From the NCBI GenBank assembly GCA_964384585.1, contig CAYLME010000089.1, positions 1 through 13,547 on the forward strand: a DNA stretch of 13,547 nt, read 5' to 3'. Of the stretch, positions 6,809-12,521 are shown piece by piece. The notes beneath the pieces are model-generated. The model was not told where the DNA came from. It saw only the letters and a program-made list of their open reading frames with translations, and did no database searches. The DNA comes from DASTYK01 sp964384585. Its GTDB lineage: Bacteria > Gemmatimonadota > Gemmatimonadetes > Longimicrobiales > RSA9. The position numbers were made by a program, and so were the translations under genes. Each line of letters opens with the position of its first letter. Position 1 is the stretch's first letter.

Positions 6809-8103
6809 CGCTGTGCCTCCTTCATCGCTGCCGCAACCTGTTCGACGGTGTGATCGATGTCTGCGTCCGTGTGTGCAGTCGAGAGGAACATCGCCTCGAA
6901 CGGTGACGCGGGCAGGAAGATGCCGCGCTCGAGACATGCGCGATAGAAGCGCGCAAAGAACGCGGCGTCCACGCGCTGTGCATCCGCAAACGTGCGCACG
7001 GGCCCATCGACGAAGTGCCAGCCGAACATTGCGCCTGTAGCGCCGCCCCACGCCGGGACGCCGAGCTGGCGAGCCGCGCCCGTCACGCCGTCCACGAGCC
7101 GCTGTGCGCGCGTCTCGAGCTCCGCATGCGGATGGCTCTCGCGCAGGAACAGCAACTGCGCGATGCCCGCTGCCATGGCGAGCGGGTTGCCGGAGAGCGT
7201 ACCGGCCTGGTAGACCGGTCCCGCGGGCGCAATGCGCTCCATCAGGTCGCGGCGCCCGCCGTACGCACCGACGGGCAGGCCACCGCCGATCACCTTGCCG
7301 AGCGTAGTGAGATCCGGCTCGATGCCGAAGCGCTGCTGTGCACCGCCCGCCGCCACGCGGAAGCCGGTCATGACTTCATCGAAGATGAGCAGCGCGCCGT
7401 ACTGCTGCGTCAGCGCGCGCACACTCTCGAGGAAGCCCGGGACCGGCGGGATGAACCCGCTGTTGCCGACGATCGGCTCGATGATGACGCAGGCGACGCG
7501 ATCGCCCTCGACTTCGAACAGCGCGCGCAGTGCATCGGCGTCATTGAACGGGACGGTCCGCGTCAGCTCGGCCGCAGCGCGCGGCACGCCGGGCGAGTCG
7601 GGCAGGCCGAGCGTGGCAACACCGCTGCCCGCCTTCACCAGGAAGTAATCGGCGTGGCCATGGTAGCAGCCCTCGAACTTCACGACGACGTCGCGGTCGG
7701 TTGCGGCACGTGCGAGCCGCAGTGCGGACATCGTCGCTTCCGTGCCGCTATTGACGAAGCGCACCATCTCGACGGACGGCACCAGCTCGACGACCAGCTC
7801 CGCCAGCTCGACTTCCGCGCCGCTCGGCGCGCCGTAGCTCGTGCCGCGGCTGACTGCGTCCGTGAGCGCACGCACGATCGAGGGATGCGCGTGCCCGAGC
7901 ATGAGCGCACCCCAGCTCATCACGTAGTCGAGATAGCTGCGGCGATCGACGTCGAACAGGCGCGCGCCCGCGGCATGGTCGACGAAGAACGGCTCGGTGC
8001 CGACCTTGCCGAACGCGCGTACGGGTGAGTTCACGCCTCCCGGAATGAGCTGCTGTGCGCGATGGAAGAGCCGCGCGCTCTCACTTGCCGTGACCGTGCT
8101 CAC
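6805..8103 (-). CDS. hemL: Glutamate-1-semialdehyde 2,1-aminomutase
   Basis: PLP enzyme that converts glutamate 1-semialdehyde to 5-aminolevulinate, the committed tetrapyrrole precursor in the C5 pathway. Length is 432 residues, as expected. Visible features are 'LFHRAQQLIPGGVNSPVRAF' (12-31), which is diagnostic of HemL, 'NSGTEA' (118-123) for phosphate binding, 'CYHGH' (146-150), 'FDEVMTGFR' (241-249) with the PLP-ring aspartate, and 'TLGKVIGGGLPVGAYGG' (267-283) with the Schiff-base Lys270. The start is a GTG at 8103, one base after the rimO stop; the GGAGGTGA overlapping that stop (plus 8105-8112) acts as its Shine-Dalgarno. A longer in-frame reading to 8328 lies inside rimO and is rejected. 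The 3' end overlaps the SpoIID-like gene by 4 nt. Confidence 0.97.
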   Translation of the reverse strand: MSTVTASESARLFHRAQQLIPGGVNSPVRAFGKVGTEPFFVDHAAGARLFDVDRRSYLDYVMSWGALMLGHAHPSIVRALTDAVSRGTSYGAPSGAEVELAELVVELVPSVEMVRFVNSGTEATMSALRLARAATDRDVVVKFEGCYHGHADYFLVKAGSGVATLGLPDSPGVPRAAAELTRTVPFNDADALRALFEVEGDRVACVIIEPIVGNSGFIPPVPGFLESVRALTQQYGALLIFDEVMTGFRVAAGGAQQRFGIEPDLTTLGKVIGGGLPVGAYGGRRDLMERIAPAGPVYQAGTLSGNPLAMAAGIAQLLFLRESHPHAELETRAQRLVDGVTGAARQLGVPAWGGATGAMFGWHFVDGPVRTFADAQRVDAAFFARFYRACLERGIFLPASPFEAMFLSTAHTDADIDHTVEQVAAAMKEAQR

Positions 8104-8104
8104 G

Positions 8105-9742
8105 TCACCTCCCTTTCCCCATCCGTGTGCCGACCAGGTCGTCGTCCAGTACATCATCGATGCGCACGCGCACGTACTCACCCGGCCGTGCACCGCGCGC
8201 GTCGCTGATGTGCACGACACCGTCGATCTCGAGTGCCTGCCCGACCGTGCGGCCGACGGCGCCGCGCGCGTCCACTTCATCATCTGCTGCGCTGCCCGGC
8301 GCGTCCATCCCGCTTTCCCGGCCGACAATGGAGTCCACCAGCACCGTCGTCTCCCGGCCGATCCAGCGCTCGTTGCGCTCCATCGTGATCGAGCGTTGCA
8401 GCTCGAACAGGCGCTCCAGTCGGTCGCGGATGACGGCGTCCGGCACCTGGTCCGGCATTGTTGCCGCGGGCGTGCCGTCCTCGACGGAATACGGGAACGC
8501 TCCGAGATGATCGAACCGGACTTCCTCGAGCAGATCGAGCAACTGCTCGAAATCGTCCTCCGTCTCGCCCGGAAAGCCGATGATGAGCGTCGTGCGCAGC
8601 GAGAGGTCCGGGATCGCGTCGCGCAGCCATGACACGCGCTCGCGGATGGTGGCCTGACGCTCGGGCCGGCGCATGCGCTTCAGTACCGCATCGGCACCGT
8701 GCTGGATGGGCATGTCGAGGTACGGCAGTATGCGCCGTTCGCGCGCCATCAGCTCGACCAGCTCGCGCGAGATGCCGGAAGGATACATGTAGAAGAGACG
8801 GAGCCACTGGATGCTGGTTTCCTGGAGCAGCGTGGTCAGGAGCTCGGGGAGCAGGGCGTGGCGGTCTGCGGGTGCTGCGGGCCGGGGGCCGGGGTCCGGG
8901 GCCCGGGGCCGGGGGTGAACAGCGGGATGCGTTTGGGGCGCGGCGTTACGATGCACACCACCATCACCGTTGCTGCCGGCCATCTGGGGGAACACCCTGC
9001 CTACGAACAGGTCGTGTTCGGCGGGCGCGTTGCCGCGCAGCAGGTCGCGGCCGTACCACGTCGTGTCCTGCGAGATGATGTTCAGCTCGACGACGCCTGC
9101 GTCCTCGAGTTGCCGGGCCTCGCGCACGAGCGCGTCGATCGGCGTCGAGCGGTGCTTGCCGCGCATCAGCGGAATCGCGCAGAACGCGCAGCCGTGATCA
9201 CAGCCCTCGCTGATCTTCAGGTACGACGTGTGGCGCGTTCGCGTGGACAGCACGCGCAGCGGCCGCTCCATCGTCGAGAGTGCGTCGGCCGGCGGCAGCA
9301 CCCCGCGCGCGCGCAGCTGCGGCACGAGCTGCTCGGCTTCGGTCAGGCGGATGAAGAGGTCCACCTCGGGCAGCTCGGCCTCGAGTTCTTCACGGTAGCG
9401 CTGCACCAGGCAGCCCATCGCGACGACCGCGCGGACGCGCCCGGCTTCCTTCAGGCGCACGGCGTCGAGGATCGCGTCCACGGACTCCTCGCGCGCGGCA
9501 TCGATGAATCCGCACGTGTTGATCACGACGACGTCGGCACCGTCCGCCTCGTCCACCACGCGCGCGCCCGCACCCAGCAGGCGACCGAGCTGGCGCTCCG
9601 AGTCTACCGTGTTCTTGTCACAGCCGAGAGTGACGAGACGAACGCGCGGGGCGGAGGGATCGGGCGGCAGCTCCGGTTCCGGTGCGCTCGCGGCGCGCTG
9701 TCCCAGCACCGGGAGCGGTGTTCTACGGCTCGTCGTGGTCAT
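8105..9742 (-). CDS. rimO: Ribosomal protein S12 methylthiotransferase RimO, with in-frame inserts
   Basis: Radical-SAM enzyme with two Fe-S clusters that adds a methylthio group to the conserved aspartate of ribosomal protein S12. Numbered from the ATG at 9742 (545 residues): a disordered Pro-rich extension (1-32), the UPF0004 domain with 'TLGCDKNTVDSE', 'NTCGF' and 'AMGC' supplying C41, C77 and C111, then the radical-SAM motif C181-x3-C185-x2-C188 ('EGCDHGCAFC'), 'ISQDTTWYGRDL', 'LDMPIQHG', 'IIGFPGETE', and a C-terminal TRAM domain ending 'EIDGVVHISD...GEYVRVRI'. RimO is usually about 430-450 residues. The excess is the N-terminal tail, an insert at about 236-296 (8855-9037) rich in Pro, Arg and Ala, and about 16 extra residues in the TRAM domain. 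The reading frame is open throughout, so the gene is probably functional. No Shine-Dalgarno precedes the ATG. hemL follows after one base. Confidence 0.93.
   Translation of the reverse strand: MTTTSRRTPLPVLGQRAASAPEPELPPDPSAPRVRLVTLGCDKNTVDSERQLGRLLGAGARVVDEADGADVVVINTCGFIDAAREESVDAILDAVRLKEAGRVRAVVAMGCLVQRYREELEAELPEVDLFIRLTEAEQLVPQLRARGVLPPADALSTMERPLRVLSTRTRHTSYLKISEGCDHGCAFCAIPLMRGKHRSTPIDALVREARQLEDAGVVELNIISQDTTWYGRDLLRGNAPAEHDLFVGRVFPQMAGSNGDGGVHRNAAPQTHPAVHPRPRAPDPGPRPAAPADRHALLPELLTTLLQETSIQWLRLFYMYPSGISRELVELMARERRILPYLDMPIQHGADAVLKRMRRPERQATIRERVSWLRDAIPDLSLRTTLIIGFPGETEDDFEQLLDLLEEVRFDHLGAFPYSVEDGTPAATMPDQVPDAVIRDRLERLFELQRSITMERNERWIGRETTVLVDSIVGRESGMDAPGSAADDEVDARGAVGRTVGQALEIDGVVHISDARGARPGEYVRVRIDDVLDDDLVGTRMGKGR
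8877..8915 (-). repeat. Tandem CCCCGGN heptamer tract inside rimO
   Basis: A 39-nt run of G and C with a single T/A. On the minus strand it reads as about five 7-nt units: CCCCCGG, CCCCGGG, CCCCGGA, CCCCGGC, CCCCGGC. It encodes Pro-Arg-rich residues in the middle of the RimO insert. The unit is not a multiple of three, so gain or loss of one unit would shift the rimO frame. Confidence 0.8.
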
Positions 9743-9766
9743 GCAGCCGGCGTCAGAAAAGGAAAG

Positions 9767-9795
9767 CCCGGGGGCCAAGTATAGGTCCCCCCGGG
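9767..9795 (-). terminator. GC-rich hairpin with T-rich tail, probable lolA terminator
   Basis: On the minus strand, CCCGGGGGGACC (plus 9784-9795) pairs with GGCCCCCGGG (plus 9767-9776), with a 2-nt bulge and the 7-nt loop TATACTT. The T-rich CTTTCCTTTTCTG follows. It starts about 40 nt after the stop of the LolA-like gene. It overlaps the rimO promoter, whose -10 box is in the loop. Confidence 0.55.
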
Positions 9796-9806
9796 GGTTG
9801 GATCAA
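9778..9806 (-). promoter_or_regulatory. Sigma70-type promoter for the rimO-hemL-spoIID run
   Basis: On the minus strand, TTGATC (plus 9801-9806) and TATACT (plus 9778-9783) are spaced by 17 nt. The predicted start near 9771 gives a short leader of about 29 nt, pyrimidine-rich and without a Shine-Dalgarno. The -35 box and spacing match the rpmE promoter exactly. The spacer includes the palindromic CCCCCGGGGG. Confidence 0.65.
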
Positions 9807-9834
9807 ACGGGACGCGCTGAATCCGGGCAGCCCG

Positions 9835-10779
9835 TCAGCGACGATCGATGATGCGTGCGTCGGCCGGCGGTGTGAAGCGGAAGACATCGTCGCCGAGGGG
9901 CACATTCGTCCTGAGCGCACTCAGATCGAAGCGGCGCACCGAGCCGTTCTCCTCGTCGATCTCGAAGCGCCGGGCCAGGTAGTCGTCCGTGTCGAGCCAG
10001 ACCTTGAGCGATTCGTAGCTCACCGGCTGACGCGGCACGAGCGTTATGACGTACGTGCTGCGTCCGCCTACGTTCTCCGTGCCGTGCAGCGTTGCCTCGA
10101 AGCGCCGGGATGGGTCACCGATGAACTGCGCCTGGAGATCGACACCGCCGCTCGCACCCTGCGACGCAGGCATCCGGATCACCTGCTTCGCGTCGACGCT
10201 CGGATAGTAGACCCAGAAATGCTCCCCGTCGCTCACGATCCGGTCACCGTCCGGCTGCGAAAAGCGCAGCGCGATGCGATCGGGGCGCCGTTGATACAGC
10301 GTGCCCGCGCTGTTCGTCGTCCGGCGCAGCAGCGGGTTCGTCATCGTCATCGCGAACTCGGCCTGCATGGACTGCACGCCTTCATAGGCGGTCGCAGCAC
10401 GTGCGAGGATCTGGGCAACCGTGAGCTGCGACGAAGTCGACGTCGCGGGCGATGTCGCCACGGGACCCGCGGATCCGGCGCCACCGGCGGAAGGCGCGCC
10501 CGAAGCCGCCGCGCGATTGTTGCCAGCGCCGCCGGCTGCGCCCGGCACCGGTGCATCCGGCGCTGTCTGCGGCATTCCGCCGCCCGGCAGTGAGTCGGTA
10601 GCGAGTGAATCGGAGAGCAGCGAATCCGGCGCCGCTGTATCGCCGGGTGTCCCAGGCGTCGGGATCGCGGCTGGCACGGTGTCGGCCGCTTCCTCGACAC
10701 GGGGCAGCTGGTCGCGCGTGACCAGCGCAATCAGGATCACGGCCACGATGAGGCCGGCAATGACAAGGATTCGCTTCAT
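9835..10779 (-). CDS. lolA: LolA-like outer-membrane lipoprotein carrier protein with N-terminal anchor
   Basis: LolA shuttles lipoproteins through the periplasm from LolCDE to the outer membrane. In this 314-residue protein the LolA-like domain occupies about 119-312: 'ILARAATAYEGVQSMQAEFAM' split over 124-144, 'RRPDRIALRFSQPDGDRIVSDG' (164-185), 'VYYPSVDAKQV' (190-200), 'SLKVWLDTDDYLARRFEI' (257-274) and 'NVPLGDDVFRFTPP' (292-305). It is about 110 residues longer than typical LolA. The N-terminus is a hydrophobic helix (4-20) followed by TRDQ, with no clear signal-peptidase site, then a roughly 95-residue linker of Ala, Pro, Gly, Ser and Asp containing three 'DSL' repeats (52-64). It may therefore be membrane-tethered. 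rimO follows after 92 nt with a terminator and promoter between. No promoter was recognised upstream. Confidence 0.83.
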   Translation of the reverse strand: MKRILVIAGLIVAVILIALVTRDQLPRVEEAADTVPAAIPTPGTPGDTAAPDSLLSDSLATDSLPGGGMPQTAPDAPVPGAAGGAGNNRAAASGAPSAGGAGSAGPVATSPATSTSSQLTVAQILARAATAYEGVQSMQAEFAMTMTNPLLRRTTNSAGTLYQRRPDRIALRFSQPDGDRIVSDGEHFWVYYPSVDAKQVIRMPASQGASGGVDLQAQFIGDPSRRFEATLHGTENVGGRSTYVITLVPRQPVSYESLKVWLDTDDYLARRFEIDEENGSVRRFDLSALRTNVPLGDDVFRFTPPADARIIDRR

Positions 10780-11009
10780 CCGTTCCGATACCCGCGCGCG
10801 TGGTGGGCCGTTCCTCGGTTACTGCCTGCAGCAACCCGTCGCTGCTCAGCAATGACCGTACGACCATGTACAGCCGGACATGCCCGCTCGATCGAATCGG
10901 AACCCCATCCGCCGCGGCTGTCTGGCTGACGGCCCGGGCCCTCGATGTACCTTTTGGGCCCTTTTCTGCGTCTTCCGTCTGGCAGTTCACACTAGTGGAG
11001 GTTATCCGG
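10780..11009. other. Divergent intergenic region between lolA and the DinB-family gene
   Basis: 230 nt separate the two outward-facing genes, so promoters in both directions are expected. I found no convincing -35/-10 pair for lolA. On the plus strand CTGACG (10926-10931) and TACCTT (10948-10953) are a poor candidate pair with 16-nt spacing. The palindromes GGCCCGGGCC (10931-10940) and GGGCCC (10956-10961) may reflect base composition alone. No gene, RNA or mobile-element sequence is visible. Confidence 0.5.
10997..11001 (+). promoter_or_regulatory. Ribosome binding site fixing the DinB-family start
   Basis: GGAGG lies 8 nt before the ATG at 11010, the best Shine-Dalgarno on the plus strand here. 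It decides for the 164-residue protein over an in-frame upstream start at 10800. Confidence 0.8.
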
Positions 11010-11504
11010 ATGAGCTTCATGGCCGACCTGCTGCAGGAGTTCGATGAGGAGATGGTCAGTACGCGCCGCGTGATCGAACGTGTGCCGTCAGATCACGCCG
11101 ACTGGAAGCCGCACCCGAAGTCGTTCTCGCTTGCCCACCTGACGCAGCTCGTGGCCGGCATGCCCGGATGGCTCGTCGTCATGCTGCGCAGGACCGAGCT
11201 TGACCTGGCGGCTTCACCCGGTTACAGCAACCAGACGACGGAGGCGCTTCTCGCGCATTTCGACCAGTCCGTCGAGCAGGCGCGCGCGGCGATCCGCGAT
11301 ACGAAAGACAGCGAGCTGTCCGTGCCGTGGTCACTGAAGATGGGTGACAACGTGATTTTCACGTTGCCACGCCAGCAGGTCATCCGGCAGCACATGAATC
11401 ACATCGTGCACCACCGCGCTCAGCTCGGCGTGTACCTGCGGCTGCTCGACCTGCCGGTCCCGTCGATGTACGGACCGACGGCGGACGAAAAACAGTTCGC
11501 ATAG
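11010..11504 (+). CDS. DinB family protein (four-helix-bundle, putative metal-dependent)
   Basis: A 164-residue protein of the DinB/YfiT-like superfamily, small four-helix bundles that bind a divalent metal through three histidines. Some members are thiol-dependent transferases; the Bacillus founder is DNA-damage inducible. It has an N-terminal helix 'FMADLLQEFDEEMVSTRRVIE' split over 3-23, then 'SFSLAHLTQLVAGMPGW' (38-54) with H43, and 'HMNHIVHHRAQLGVYLRLL' (128-146) containing the H-x3-H-R-x-Q signature (H131, H135). The tail 'PVPSMYGPTADE' (149-160) is highly typical. H43, H131 and H135 are the probable metal ligands. It is preceded by a good Shine-Dalgarno and transcribed away from lolA. 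The RNase gene follows after 126 nt on the same strand. The substrate is unknown. Confidence 0.9.
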   Translation: MSFMADLLQEFDEEMVSTRRVIERVPSDHADWKPHPKSFSLAHLTQLVAGMPGWLVVMLRRTELDLAASPGYSNQTTEALLAHFDQSVEQARAAIRDTKDSELSVPWSLKMGDNVIFTLPRQQVIRQHMNHIVHHRAQLGVYLRLLDLPVPSMYGPTADEKQFA

Positions 11505-11630
11505 GACGCAGGAGACCCGCTGGAGTGCCGACGGGGGCGATCGCAGACGCGGGCCATGGCCGGATCGTGGTCCGACGCTAGATTCCCCTCACCACCTGCC
11601 AGTAACGATGCTGCCTGCGGGAGTGCCCTC

Positions 11631-12110
11631 GTGAAGCTGCGCTGGCTGTTCACGCTCGTTGCCGCGGCCGTGCTGGTCGTGTTCGGATCGCAATGGGCGA
11701 CGACCACCGACCCATCACCGGCGCCGGCCGATCCGGTTCCGGTGCCGACCCAGTCGCTGCCCGCGCCCGCGAGCCCGGCGGCGGTCGTGAATGCGGACGT
11801 TGGCAGCCTGATCGTGCCCGACGTCGCGGTCCGCGACACGGACGGCCGGATCGTATGGCGTGGCGACGTCGACCTCGCGCCCACACTCGAGCGCATCGAG
11901 GCCGGCGAGCGCGATCCACACCGCAATGACGGCGGCGTCTTCGGCAATCGCGAGCGGCTGCTCCCTGCCCGACCGGCCGGATACTACCACGAGTACGTGG
12001 TGCGCACTCCCGGCATCTCGCACGCGGGACCTCAACGGCTGGTCATCGGCGCAGAGGGCGAGGTCTATTACACGTCGGACCACTATGTCAGCTTCCTGCG
12101 AGTTCGCTGA
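11631..12110 (+). CDS. Guanyl-specific ribonuclease, RNase Sa/barnase family, exported or membrane-anchored
   Basis: A 159-residue protein whose C-terminal part (about 57-159) is a microbial guanyl-specific RNase domain, which cuts single-stranded RNA after G. Close correspondence with RNase Sa is visible: 'DGGVFGNRERLLP' (100-112), 'YYHEYVVRTPG' (118-128) with the catalytic-base Glu121, 'QRLVIG' (135-140) with Arg136, and 'YYTSDHYVSF' (146-155) with the catalytic-acid His151. The arginine four residues before Arg136 (R65 of RNase Sa, R83 of barnase) is Ala132 here. The N-terminus has a basic start and a hydrophobic helix (5-19) without a clean cleavage site, then a Pro/Ala-rich linker (27-52). 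The GTG at 11631 is preferred because GGGAG lies 7 nt upstream and it gives a normal signal or anchor. An in-frame ATG at 11556 would add 25 residues. The stop overlaps the barstar start (TGATG). Confidence 0.87.
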   Translation: MKLRWLFTLVAAAVLVVFGSQWATTTDPSPAPADPVPVPTQSLPAPASPAAVVNADVGSLIVPDVAVRDTDGRIVWRGDVDLAPTLERIEAGERDPHRNDGGVFGNRERLLPARPAGYYHEYVVRTPGISHAGPQRLVIGAEGEVYYTSDHYVSFLRVR

Positions 12111-12478
12111 TGCACGACGCACGAACCGCGGCCGTCGAGCCGGTGATCCGGCAGCTCCGCGATGCCGGGATGGATCCGGTATGGGTGGACCGCGCACCCG
12201 TCTATGACCGCACCACGCTGCTGCACGCACTCTACCAGGCGCTGCACATGCCCGCATGGTTCGGCTTCAACTGGGACGCGCTCGCGGACATGCTGTTCGG
12301 CGGGGACGAAGAAGACGAGACCCCGCGCGTCCTCGTCTTCCACGACTTCGAGCTGCTCGAGGCACGCGACCCGGAAACGGCCGCGGTCTTCCTCGACATC
12401 GTCGAGTCCGTGGCCTCGAACCCGGACAGCACGCTGCGCGGCATGGTGCGCAGCAACGAGATCCGGGCGCAGCACTAG
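12110..12478 (+). CDS. Barstar family RNase inhibitor
   Basis: A 122-residue, acidic, cytoplasmic protein without a signal peptide. The barstar domain spans about 24-105. 'DRTTLLHALYQALHMPAWFG' (33-52) and 'FNWDALADML' (53-62) align with the inhibitory helix of Bacillus barstar, keeping the two aspartates that plug the barnase active site (barstar D35 and D39, here D56 and D60), with W50 in place of Y29. 'VLVFHDFELLEARD' (74-87) and 'AVFLDIVESVA' (92-102) match the following strand and helix, E99 corresponding to barstar E76. A 23-residue N-terminal extension and an acidic loop 'GGDEEDE' (64-70) are extras. Translation starts inside the RNase stop codon, so immunity is made coupled to the toxin. 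It is expected to protect the cell from any RNase that fails to be exported. Confidence 0.9.
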   Translation: MHDARTAAVEPVIRQLRDAGMDPVWVDRAPVYDRTTLLHALYQALHMPAWFGFNWDALADMLFGGDEEDETPRVLVFHDFELLEARDPETAAVFLDIVESVASNPDSTLRGMVRSNEIRAQH

Positions 12479-12484
12479 CCACTG

Positions 12485-12511
12485 ACCCGCGCACTGAAGC
12501 GCATTGCGGGT
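12485..12511 (+). terminator. Weak hairpin between convergent genes
   Basis: ACCCGC (12485-12490) and GCGGGT (12506-12511) form a 6-bp stem with a 15-nt loop, followed by TTGGG on the plus strand. It lies in the 43-nt gap where the barstar and serine hydrolase genes converge. The tail is poor, so termination is only suggested. Confidence 0.3.
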
Positions 12512-12521
12512 TTGGGCTGCG

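Noticed and set aside
6809..7051. N-terminal extension of the SpoIID-like gene
   Set aside because: It would overlap hemL by over 240 nt and is Arg/Cys-rich. The ATG at 6808 has a near-perfect Shine-Dalgarno.
8104..8328. N-terminal extension of hemL
   Set aside because: It lies in rimO coding DNA, is not conserved in HemL, and the GTG at 8103 has a strong ribosome binding site.
8855..9037. RimO insert as an insertion sequence or intein
   Set aside because: Too short, no transposase, no terminal inverted repeats, and no Cys/Asn splice residues at the edges.
8699..9784. Open plus-strand frame of 361 codons opposite rimO
   Set aside because: No recognisable family, no Shine-Dalgarno, and exactly antisense to rimO; explained by codon bias.
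10926..10953. Plus-strand promoter CTGACG-N16-TACCTT upstream of the DinB-family gene
   Set aside because: Both boxes are poor matches, and the surrounding GC palindromes make a chance hit likely.
11556..11584. Possible -10 box TAGATT (11579-11584) for the RNase gene
   Set aside because: No -35 match at 16-18 nt; the gene may instead be read through from the DinB-family gene 126 nt upstream.
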